Notes under the pieces: generated by a model
What the model was told of the DNA's origin: nothing
The model's input: the letters and a program-made list of their open reading frames with translations, nothing else
The model's database searches: none
Shown here: positions 49,059 to 59,046 of the stretch, in pieces
Position numbering within the stretch: position 1 is the stretch's first letter
Layout of the letters: each line of letters opens with the position of its first letter
Made by a program: the position numbers and the translations under genes
Assembly: GCA_029204225.1 (NCBI GenBank)
Contig: CM055097.1
Span: forward strand, 11,841,828-11,905,827
DNA length: 64,000 bases
DNA from: Diphasiastrum complanatum
Lineage: Eukaryota > Streptophyta > Lycopodiopsida > Lycopodiales > Lycopodiaceae
Direction: 5' to 3'

Positions 49059-50705
49059 ATGAGCGATGAAGGAGAAGGAAGCAGTGACCAGGAGGCCCTT
49101 TTCACGAAGGAAAAGAAGAAGAACAAACCCAGACCCAGATTCGACAAGGCGAATAAAAAGTCTTCGAGTAGAGGCAACGACAACCAACAAACATCCTCCT
49201 GTGATCACTGTCACAAGCCGGGACACGCAACCAACAAATGCTGATTTAACCCGACAATACCTTGCATGCACTGCAAGAAGAAGGGACACTCTGCATATGA
49301 TTGCAAATTCAACTCAAAAAGAAAAAACAAAGTTGACAAGACGAATGTTGCAGAGTCGTCAAAGGATGCAGACAAAAGCGATGAGGCCTTCACGATATTC
49401 GATGAAGCCTCAACAAGCTACACTGAACAATAATGCGATGTAGTCATTGATTCAAGAGCAACCTCACACATCACTTGCAACAAAAGAATCTTGATCGACT
49501 ACAGAGAACTCGAAAACAACAGAGTAGTGATTCTAGGCGATGAGAGCCGACACGATGTCAAGGGCGTCGGAACTCTACAACTACGAACATTGTTGGGACA
49601 AGCAGAGCTACTAGGAGCACTCTACGTAGCCTCATTAAGAAAAGACCTACTATCAGTCTTCAAGATGGTTGATCTTGGAATACGAGTTCTATTCGATGAC
49701 AATATATGCCGGATGATCGAGAAAACAACAAACAAGATGCTGACAGTTGGATGCAGAGAAGGCAATCTCTACCAAGCCAAGATAATCAGCAATTCTAATA
49801 GCATGCTAAATGCATCAGAAACCAAAGATCAACTCTGGCATAAAAGAATGTATCATCTAAACATGAGGAGCCTCTACGACATGAGCAAAAAGGACATAGT
49901 CACAGGTCTGAAAATATCCAGACCCGATACTGAGTTCTGCGAAGCCTGTCAGAAAGGGAAACAACATCGAAATCCATTCATACACGAGGGAAGAAAAGCT
50001 AAAGAAGTTCTTGAGCTCGTCCACTCAGATGTCTGTGGACCGATGAGAATTGATTTGCTCTCAGAATCGAGGTATTTCTTGACGTTCATTGATGACTATA
50101 GCTGGATGACAACAATCTATTACTTGAAGAAAAAATCTGAAGTATTTGACTCTTTCAAGAAGTTCATGGCATTTGTAGAAAGACACACCTCAAAAAAGAT
50201 TCAAATCATCAGGTCTGATAATGGAGGTGCATACAAGAGCACAAAATTTTCAAGATTCTGCCAAGAACAAGGAATAGAGCATCAATTCACTCCTGCGTAC
50301 ACACCCAAATATAATGGTGTCGCATAAAGAAGAAACATGACACTAGTCGAAGGAGCTAGATGCATGATGGCACAGGCTCGATTGTCGAGTCAATTTTGGA
50401 CTGAGGCAATAGCTGAAGCGGTACACTTGTAGAACAGATCAACAACGACAGCTTTGGAGAACAAAACATTGTACGAAATGTGGATAGGTAGAAAGCGTGA
50501 TCTGTCATACGTGCATGTATTCGGATGTGCAGCATACAAGCACATACCAAAGGAACAAAGAAGCAAGCTCGACGAAAAGTCAGAAGAGACAATCATAGTC
50601 AGATACTCAAATGGATCACAAGTTTACAGACTCTACAGCTCAACCACGAAGAAAGTTGTGTCGAGTAGAGATGTGAAATTCGACGAGTCTTGTAAAATTG
50701 TATAG
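49059..50705 (+). mobile_element. Copia gag end, protease and integrase
   Basis: Two zinc knuckles of normal spacing, CDHCHKPGHATNKC (about 49200) and CMHCKKKGHSAYDC (about 49265). The protease reads VIDSRATSHIT (about 49445), where Gly of the D-S/T-G active site is Arg. Pre-integrase: LWHKRMYHLNMRSL. Integrase: LVHSDVCGPM (first Asp), RSDNGGAY (second Asp), and YTPKYNGVA followed by TAA exactly at the catalytic Glu (about 50325). After two stops the conserved end continues: MWIGRKRDLSYVHVFGCAAY and SSRDVKFDES, to 50705. RT is absent. This family differs from the 31.8/45.3 kb copies. Confidence 0.92.
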
Positions 50706-51757
50706 ACCATATTGACCAAGAAATAAAGGCTATCTACCATTATTTTTGTATAAAATGTATTTTTATTACTCTAACTGATGAATTATGAGTGCAGGTATCA
50801 TTACCTGAAGACAAGAAATGAAACTGTAGAGCAATGCTAACAGTTTGATATGCAGGTTCTAGAAATAGAATCTAATGATGAACCATTTGATGGTATGACT
50901 TCTAACCTTTTTCTAAGGGTATGTGCAGGTACTAAGAAGACTACCTGAAGAATGAATCTAAAGAAGCTTTTTAAAGCTTGAAGACGGTACCTGAAGAAGG
51001 TCCAATCGAGTCTATAAAGAAGGCTCAATCGAGTCTATAAAGACTACGAGAAGAAACCAAAGGACTGATCACCCTTTGTGTCACACTCCACTATGATTGG
51101 GGATGGGCAACTCCTAGAAAAAAAGGGCCTAGGAATTGATGGAAATTATGCAAGGTAAGATGGACATATACAAAGTCTTTCCCATAACATGAAAAACACT
51201 TGGGTGGATCCCAATGTTGTAAACAAAGAAAAATGCAACTTGAAAGTGGCTAACATAAAATGTTAGGCTACCTACCTTCTATCCTTATCAATATGTAACT
51301 TACCTACTTTTCCACATGGCTTGAAAACCAAAGGACACCTAGGAAAATCCGCCCTCCTACTCCTCCCCTTTTGCTCTAACTAAGTGATAAACACTCTCCC
51401 ATACCTATACACCTCACCCTCTCACTTTACTTATCCTAGAGTCTCCCTTACACCTCTCACACTCATATTGGACACCTCAGCCACTTCCTAAAGGCTTCAC
51501 ATTCCCTATAAAAGTACAAACTCGCCCCTCTCCCACATTATTCATCTTCCTTTCATTTTTTGCTTTGCCTCTTGCTTTTGCTTTTGTGTGTGTAGGTGCT
51601 TGGAAGAAAGCTTAGAGCTTTGGCTTGAGGAGGATCTATCAAGCTTGGATTGGAACCTCTTTTGGAACCCCTTTCACACACACTCACTTTCTCCTACCTC
51701 TTTCTTCTTCTCTCTCTCTCTCTCTCTCTTGTCTAAAACTTTCATCCATAAGACTGA
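50706..51757. other. Spacer after Copia, nothing recognised
   Basis: AT-rich, with a small CT tract at about 51711-51730. No coding motifs. Confidence 0.5.
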
Positions 51758-52000
51758 TGGCCATGCATGTCACACCATCCATGACTTGATGGCCATGCAT
51801 GTCACACCATCCATGACTTGATGACTTTGCATGTCACATCATCCATAACTTTATGGTCATGCATGTCAGATTTCGGAGTTGCATGTCAGATTTCGGAGTT
51901 ACATGTCTGATTTGGGAACTTGCATGTATGAAATTGAAGCTTGCATGTTGGAATTGAAGCTTGCATGTCGGATTGGATTCATGCATGTCATGCCTACTGA
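51758..52000. repeat. Two adjoining minisatellites built on GCATGTC
   Basis: First, a unit of about 34 bp (CATGCATGTCACACCATCC..) repeats about three to four times (51758-51862). Then a unit of about 20 bp (TTGCATGTCAGATTTCGGAG and variants) repeats about six to seven times. Both share the word GCATGTC, so one may derive from the other. Confidence 0.88.
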
Positions 52001-52209
52001 TGTCAAATGACTATGCATGCTCTTTTCTTGATCAGTAAGTCCTTGCATGTCATAAGGAACCACTTTTATTGGTATAAGATTCTTTAAGATCCAAAATCTG
52101 TAACTTCTGTTCGATGTAAAGATCTAAGAAATCATATTCCCAAAACCACTGTATATGTAATTGGCCTTGGGCCAATTGATCTTGCATAATTTCAAAAGAA
52201 AAATCCTTT

Positions 52210-52224
52210 GGGGGGGGGGGGGGG
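52210..52224. repeat. Poly-G run of 15
   Basis: Uninterrupted 15-base G run followed by TCCCC. It could form a G-quadruplex on the plus strand, and is also a likely site of assembly length error. Confidence 0.9.
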
Positions 52225-52479
52225 TCCCCATCTTGACCCCTCAGCAAGTCTCTTGAATGAATGATTTTGTGGTTGAAAGTTAAAGTTCTTTTTTTCTATA
52301 CAACAATGTTATGTTGATTTGCTCTTTTTAAGTCACACTTTTTAAAGTCAGGACTTTAGAATTAGTAGACCCTCACCTCAGGTTCACAAGTCCACATTCC
52401 CTGAATTAAAGAAAGAAAAGAGACATGAGATCTTCACACTACTGCCAATTCAAGAGGAAGATCAAGGGCAAACATCAAA

Positions 52480-53155
52480 TCAAAATGTCGAGCCCCATAC
52501 CCCAAAGGAACCATCTTGGTTTATAGGAATTGTGGCAGCAGGTTGCCTCTCGAATCTTTCTTTGTCTGATTCATCGCTCGAATGGGAGATGACTTAAAAA
52601 TCTTCATTTTCGTGTTCGTCTGCTACTCCCTCTGTCACTGGCGGCAGGTCATAGTACTGTCTCTCCAGAACTTCGTAGCTGACAGGATCTTCGTTGGTCA
52701 TAGTCATGCTCTCGTCGAATTTGACATCCCTCACTGTTTTCATAGTGTTCGTGTCTGACATGTACAGTACGACGAATTATTGTCATAACCTACTAGAGAT
52801 CCTTGCTCGACTTTCTCATCAAGCTTCTTTCGAAGCTTATCAGGAATATGTGCATATGCTACCCAGCCAAAGATTCTGACGTGAGACAGGTTGGGCTTTC
52901 TACCCCACCATAGCTCATGTGGTGTCGTGTGAGAAACACCAGACTTGCCTGTCCTATTCTGGATGTATACGGTTGTAGCTACTGCTTCAGCCCACAGTGC
53001 CCTTGGAGCTTTTGAGTAGGCCATCATGCATCTGGCTGCTTCCATCAGGGTCCTGTTCTTTCGTTCAACAACACCATTGTGTTGCGGTGTGTAGGCTGCA
53101 GTTCTTCTATGAATGATGCCACGTCCAGATGGATTCTCAAAGTAAAGCTGGTCTT
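52480..53155 (-). mobile_element. Copia integrase C-terminal part
   Basis: The minus strand reads YTPQHNGVVERKNRTLMEAA with the catalytic Glu (about 53040-53100), ALWAEAVATTVYIQNRTGKS, TPHELWWGRKPNLSHVRIFG, a frame change near 52760, then VRDVKFDES and an acidic linker toward RT. It is truncated at both ends. Upper end at about 53155 meets a plus-strand Copia gag fragment head to head. Confidence 0.9.
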
Positions 53156-53164
53156 ATCGTAGAC

Positions 53165-54396
53165 AAACTGAATAGATCCAATTTATCATTTGTGGAAATT
53201 TAAGATGAAGACCTTGCTAATCGCCAGTGAATTATGGGATGTTGTTAAGGGTATAGAAGTAAAACCTGAAGACAACGACTCAAAGTGGAAATCGAAGGAT
53301 GCTAAAGCTTTCACACTTATTATCCTCAATGTATCAGATACACAAATTGGACACATAGCTGGAGCGACATTGAGCAACAATACATCACCTCCTATTCGCC
53401 TCAGTCAAATGGTCTTGCTGAGAGAAGAACAGAACCTTAGTTGAATCGGCAAAGTGCATGTTATCACAAGCAACACTTCTGAAGTGCTTCTGGGCTGAAG
53501 CTGTTTCAACATCAATCTATATTCATTACAGATGTCCTACTAAAGGCCTCTCAGACAAAACACCATTTGAAGTTTGGATAGGTACCAAACCTCTTTTATC
53601 AAACTTACGAATTTTTGGATCTACTGCTTTTGCGCAAATTCCTCATGATCTCAAGAAGAAGCTCGACTTCCAGAGTATCAAATGTGTTTTCATCAGCTAC
53701 ACTACTTCAGATCAAGCCTACAAGTTGTTCGATTCCATCGAGTCGAAGATATTCACTAGCCGTGATGCCATCTTCATCGAAGATCAATTTCAAGACCTCA
53801 AAGGAAAGGGCAGTCCCCATGTAGCTGATCTATTAGATTCTCATGACGCATTGAACTTTCCATTTCCTCAGTCGACTTTCCCATTGAAGGTCCAAGCTCT
53901 TCTACTTTTGACGAACAAAAAATCAACGACGGATCAGAAGATGATGATGTTGCAGATCAGCAACTACAGTATGATGGAAATGATCAACTTCTTGTATTAT
54001 TCAGAAGATCATCAAGGACTAGTAGACCACCTGAGAGGTATATCGACGTGTCTACACCCTATCTTGTTCAAGAACCAACGATTGTCCAAGAGACACTCAA
54101 TCAGCCTGACTCAGATCTTTGGAAAGAAGCTATGGATAAAGAATATTCATCTCTTATCAAGAACCAGACATGGACAATTGTCGAATTACCTACTAGCAGA
54201 AACGTAGTTGTTTGCAAATGGATTTTCAAAGTCAAGTACAACGCAGATGGAAGCATCAACAGGAGAAAGGCACAACTTGTCGTCAAGGAATTTTCTCAAG
54301 TATACAACGTCAATTACACTGAGACCTTCAGTCCAGTAGTCAAGCATTCTTCTATTCGACTTTTGCTATCATTTGTCGCAGTAGCAGATTTCAGAA
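53165..54396 (+). mobile_element. Copia gag-integrase-RT deletion derivative
   Basis: Gag N-terminal part: YHLWKFKMKTLLIASELWDV and DAKAFTLIILNVSD (about 53178-53330). At about 53385 it jumps, in a new frame, to the integrase end SPQSNGLAERRTEP, then LLKCFWAEAVSTSIYIHYRC, TPFEVWIGTKPLLSNLRIFG and SRDAIFIEDQF. After breaks the RT start follows: LWKEAMDKEYSSLIKNQTW, CKWIFKVKYNADGSINRRKA, YTETFSPVVKHSSIRLLLSF (54110-54380). RT stops before the catalytic loop at the LTR boundary. Missing parts: zinc knuckle, protease, integrase core, most of RT and RNase H. Confidence 0.9.
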
Positions 54397-54742
54397 TGTA
54401 TGCGTTTCTGGATTTCTTCGCGACTAAATATTTGTCTTGTAATTCGCGACTAATTATTTGTCTAGCATTTTGCGACAAATTATTTGTCTGATAATTTTCG
54501 ATGCTTTATTGTTTGGCTACGTAATCACTGTAGTACTGATGATTCCAAACTTAGTTACTATAAGATCAACGTGATTTCTATCACTATTGTTTTGTTTGGG
54601 ATTGATAGGCGTAGTCATGCATTGTGAAAGAGGAAGATAGTTTATTCCGCCATACACAAAAAGTTTTCTTTCTAGACACTCGAATTATTTTCATTCATTT
54701 CTTTTCGAGTTAGACCTATCTTCAACACACCTCTTTCCGACA
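54397..54742 (+). repeat. Copia 3' LTR (plus orientation)
   Basis: 346 bp from TGTATGCGTT to TTCCGACA, homologous to the minus-strand LTR at 33649-33990. No PBS follows it, and coding sequence with a truncated RT precedes it, so it acts as a 3' LTR. Confidence 0.85.
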
Positions 54743-56670
54743 ACATTCAAGTAGAAGTCAAACAAACAATAGGCGATCGTAGGAACGGTGATTGTGGCTT
54801 CCAATGGGAAAACGAATCGACCGTAAATAACCGTAGAATTGGCGATTTCGGTATAACGAGAAGCTGAAACGACCGCCTACGATTATTGCGAAGGATTGTG
54901 ACACATGATTACGGTGTTTACACAGGAACATAAATAGGGCGTCTGAAGACGGATTGGGGGCTTTTAGATATCACGCTGTCTAGGCAGTAGTATGTTTAGG
55001 AGACGAAGGGTGAGAGCCGAGTTATTGTAAGTGTTTGGGTATTCAGTCTTCATGTAAATTGCAGGCAGCAAGAGGATTTTACCTTGCCTAAGACCTTTTA
55101 AGCGACTAACATGTGGGCGCTGTGTACAATGCACTTGTTAGGACTCTTGTAATTGATTGCTGAGTTGTTATATATTGGGAGTTTTGAGCATGGTTATTAA
55201 ATACTTGCACAAACCTTGTTAAATCATTGACAGTAGTTTATAATAATTCTTCTCTATTAAATTGGAATAATGTTGTTGGATATTCTGTTGATGTATGAGT
55301 GCAATTGGATTTCATAAATAATTCTATAACAGACCATGAATATTACTGTATCATACTCTGATGTGTTGGGTTGGGTTTACAATCGCTGAAACGGCAGTCA
55401 ACATTAGGAGAGGTTCTCAGTGAAAACTATTGCTAGTCTAGGGGTTCCGTTGTTGTAATTAGGAACAGGCAGTTAAGGGATAAAAACACACCCCTAACAA
55501 TTATTTCTTTTATTTTTCTCCTTTTTCTATCAGATTTGTTATAAGCATTTATAGCTTATGAAAATGGCATGATTGCTATGTTGGGTTTCCAAGATTTTTG
55601 AATCTTTTTACAAATTCGTCACAATTTCAAATCTGAATTTATCAAGACAAATAGAGCAACAATATTGTTTTCTGCACTTGAAATCACATGTTGCTCAAAT
55701 TCATTATAGTTTATTTTTAACCTGCTTTTACATCTGCACTCGTTATGCCAACAAAATTGTGTTGTTACTTTATGGGATAAATGGAACTATGTTATCAAGT
55801 GCAAATCATTTTGGTTTTTACTTATGAAACGTAAAGACATGCCATGTTACTTGTCCACATTTGAGTGTTCTACTAGGAAAGACCCATGTTTTCCCCAACA
55901 GTTGGGATATGGGCCCCTACCTTGTTTGTATTTTGTGGATGTACTTGTGATTGAATATCATTTACTAGTCACGCAATCTTTGAGGTAGCTAGCCTTATTA
56001 AAGAATAGAGCATTAAATGAAACTAATTTTTTATTTGCTAAATTATATTCATCATAATAAAAAGATTTCAAAATTTTCAAACATCGTTGACATCCAACTA
56101 TTTTTCTTGAGCATCAACCTAGCTCGCTCCAACAATAAGCACAATGTGTTACAAGGTTAGAAATTAGCTATGTATCAATAGGTTTACAAATATAACTTAT
56201 CTAAAAAATTGTGCAAAAGGTCGAGCACCTGCAAGGTACAACTTCCCATTCGTGAAGTATTATAATGATCTACATGCATCCTATATATTCATAAGCTTAG
56301 ATTGTTTCCGAAATTCTAAAATGGCATGGAGAATTTCAAAAATATGAATTTGCTAAACAAATTGGACAAGGTTGGATAAACTTAAATTGTTCTTCATAAT
56401 CATGTAAGGAAAACTTTGGAAATTTTCATCTCCTATGGAATTAACTTTTCAAATTTACCTTCAAAATGAAGGGTAGATCTCAAGTTTGACTTTCAATTGA
56501 CACTTTGCAATTTTTTTTGCCTTTCTTTAAAGGGCAAATAGGTCTTTGACATAGGTTGCAAAAGTGTGCATAGCATGTAGTCTATCCTTATAATATCTTT
56601 ATGACATTTAAGGTCCCAATTGGAGATGTCAATAAAAGCATGTATATATTAAAAGATACTTGGAATTTAA
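54743..56670. other. Intergenic sequence, nothing recognised
   Basis: AT-rich and without recognisable coding or repeat structure. Confidence 0.55.
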
Positions 56671-56900
56671 GATTTGATTTTGAAGTGTGACCTTTCAGCA
56701 TATTTCTTTTTTAATAGAAAGTCATTTTCAATTGTTTTCCAAAGATTTGATTTTGAAGTGTGACCTCACATGTGAAAGTAAATTTTTAATAGAAAGTCAT
56801 TTTCAATGTGCTTTTCAAAAAATTGATTTTGAAGTGTGACCTCATTTTCAGCAAATTTTGTTTTTAATAGAAAGTCGTGGTCACTATGTTTTTCAAAGGT
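56671..56900. repeat. Tandem repeat, 3 units of about 73-78 bp
   Basis: TTGATTTTGAAGTGTGACC recurs at 56674, 56747 and about 56823. Each copy is followed by 'TTTTTAATAGAAAGTC' and 'TTTTCAA' blocks. Confidence 0.9.
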
Positions 56901-57080
56901 TAATGTTCTTTTGCTCCTTGGATCGTAGACTAGGTCATCATGGTTAATACCATAAAAAATGAACCAAGTGTCGGGCGGTTATCACTATTTTTTATACTAT
57001 TAGTTTCATAAGATTTCATAATTTTTGAAATGTTATTTTGCACCATTTGTTTATTGGAAAAAAACTAGAGCAACTAGAAA

Positions 57081-57240
57081 ATTGTGACTAATTCATAAGC
57101 CTCTAGTTACATATTGAAATGTAGAAAAGAAAGAGAATTGCATTGCAAAATACCCTCCATGCCCCAAAAAATTGTGACTAATTCGTAAGCCTCTAGTTAC
57201 AAATTGAAATGTCGAAAAACAAGAGAATTGCGCTGCAAAA
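57081..57240. repeat. Tandem duplication, period 90 bp
   Basis: ATTGTGACTAATTC.TAAGCC recurs at 57081 and 57171, followed in both by CTCTAGTTACA and AGAGAATTGC. Confidence 0.9.
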
Positions 57241-57521
57241 TGTCCTCTGTTTTTTTAAGAAAAACATATCAAATGTTCACACAAAAACATAGACCTTTGT
57301 TGTAATCAACGTCTAAGGAATGCATATGGTTAATATATTTGCACGGCCCCCTTTTTAATGCTTAGTCCATGTGTTGCATGGCTGATTACCAACGTTGCTT
57401 AGGTACTAACACAAATTCTGGCAATGCCAATGTCAATCCAGGTCAAATTTTGACCGAGGTACCACAAGGGCTCATACCAGCTAAGTCAGATTACTTTGTA
57501 GCCTTGTTGATATGAGCATTA

Positions 57522-57660
57522 GACATAAGTACTTGCCCTACAACGATTAATAACATAATGGGTAATTCATGAACCACTTTTGATATGAGTGACATAAGTA
57601 CTTGCCCTACAACGGTCAATAGCATAATGGGTAATTCATACACCACTTTTGAGATGAGTG
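57522..57660. repeat. Tandem duplication, period 69 bp
   Basis: GACATAAGTACTTGCCCTAC recurs at 57522 and 57591, and the rest of the unit (CATAATGGGTAATTCAT, CCACTTTTGA) is also shared. The two units differ at only a few bases, so it looks recent. Confidence 0.92.
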
Positions 57661-58325
57661 TATTTTGAGTCAATCACGGTGGATCAACCATCTCATGATG
57701 AGATGGGTGAATTGGACCGATATAGTCCAATCCCCACTTCTCAAATGGTCCTTGAGCTAGATCTCTTGAAAATGGTATTATCTCTCCCCACCCTTAGATC
57801 TTTGGGCACTAGAGTAGTGCTTCAAAATATGCTTTTGAAGTGTGAGGCATTTAATCACTCATTTCTCCGGTGCCTCCAAAGGTTCATTGTTATTAGTTAT
57901 TAGTCAAGAAAAGAATAAACATAGTAAGTTACTATGTTGATGTTGATGCCAAATGGTATTCAATGATTAAATGTCAAAATTGTCCTGGCTTCTTGGACTG
58001 GTCTTGGCATGTGGCACACCCACCTCATGTTAGGGTCCACCTTTAAACATTTCTACCTTGTGTTGCACGATAGTGGCCAAAAGACCATCTATATGGGAGC
58101 GACCCGCATGACCGCCTTCCAACATCCACGCCTTATTATCGAAGCCACGACACCCCAATTTAGGTTGCTCGTGGGCCGCTCGCCCACATGTCAATTTTTA
58201 ATTGCCCAAAACCTATGGAAACCACACTCAAATTTAGGTCCGGCGGCCACAAGATCTCCAGCTAGAATCCCCTTGTCCGCGTGTCGTGCCATTATTAGTT
58301 GGCTTGTCATGGGGGATCTCTTAGG
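57661..58325. other. Distal upstream region of the ATG18 gene
   Basis: No gene recognised. A perfect short inverted repeat, CCATCTCAT.ATGAGATGG, lies near 57690-57710. Base composition rises toward the promoter. Confidence 0.5.
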
Positions 58326-58479
58326 TGGACACTAGCACGCGTCCTTTCTTTTTTGCTTTCCCCCTCCCCCACCCCAACAATGAAAACCCCAAGACCCACG
58401 GAGTGATCCGACCTCGCCACCGTTCGATTCTGTCATCACCGCCCAGATTCTGCAACGTCCTCACCACGAGTACTCCAAG

Positions 58480-58720
58480 TGGCATCAGTGCCACGTGGCA
58501 TGGATCCAACGGGTAGGGCAGTGCCGGAAAGCCTGCCGGTATCCTAACGGCTCCTCGTGCTTGTAAGCCCGCCACCGTTGGATTTCTCCCACACGCGTTC
58601 CGATTCTGCCACGTCTACTGAGCAACCATTGAAAAACGTCCACGTGGCGCAGTGACACGTGGCTGACATCCAAGTGGTCAGGCATCATATATAGAGTCTC
58701 CCACCACCGTCCCCCACCCT
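58480..58720 (+). promoter_or_regulatory. ATG18 promoter: G-box/ABRE-like sites and TATA box
   Basis: GC-richer promoter. CCACGTGGC lies at 58491-58499 and at 58640-58648, and ACACGTGGC at 58655-58663. All contain the CACGTG core and the ACGTGGC form of ABA-response elements. TATATAG at 58688-58694 is a good TATA box about 300 bp before the start codon. A pyrimidine-rich stretch with repeated CTTTTG follows in the presumed 5' UTR (58715-58785). ABA or stress induction is inferred from motifs alone. Confidence 0.65.
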
Positions 58721-58831
58721 TTCTCTTTCTCTCCTGCCTTTGCTTTTGCTTTTGCTTTTGCTCCTCTTTTTCTTTCTCTCCTTCCGCCATAGCCAGAGTT
58801 CCGATCCATCTCTTCTGCTTATATACATTCT

Positions 58832-58897
58832 ATGCAGAAAAAGGCAAGGATCGAGAGCTTGCATGCTCTGTTAGTGGAATTGGCTTATTATGTATAG
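58832..58897 (+). CDS. Upstream ORF 1 in the ATG18 5' UTR (21 codons)
   Basis: An ATG at 58832 opens a 21-residue frame ending in TAG at 58895-58897 (starts MQKKARIESLHALLVE). If the transcript starts near the TATA box and is not spliced here, ribosomes meet this frame before the main start. It might also lie in an unrecognised 5' UTR intron. Confidence 0.4.
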   Translation: MQKKARIESLHALLVELAYYV

Positions 58898-58914
58898 ATA
58901 TCTGCCTTTGCCGC

Positions 58915-59046
58915 ATGGCAATTTTATCACTAGGGTTTGTTGATAAAGCAGAAATTTGTGTTTGCATCGGAGTTTTTGGTGTTTTGATCCTTGGATATGG
59001 CGCTGGCTCCTTCTTCCTCAGACCCCCGCCTTTCCTCTGCCGCTAG
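58915..59046 (+). CDS. Upstream ORF 2, overlapping the ATG18 start
   Basis: An ATG at 58915 in another frame runs 43 codons, past the main ATG at 58997, and ends at 59044-59046. Such an overlapping upstream frame would lower initiation at the main start unless bypassed by leaky scanning. A 5' UTR intron could remove it. Confidence 0.35.
   Translation: MAILSLGFVDKAEICVCIGVFGVLILGYGAGSFFLRPPPFLCR

Noticed and set aside
57690-57712. Short palindrome CCATCTCAT.ATGAGATGG as an operator or terminator
   Set aside because: A single short inverted repeat in intergenic plant DNA carries no functional support.
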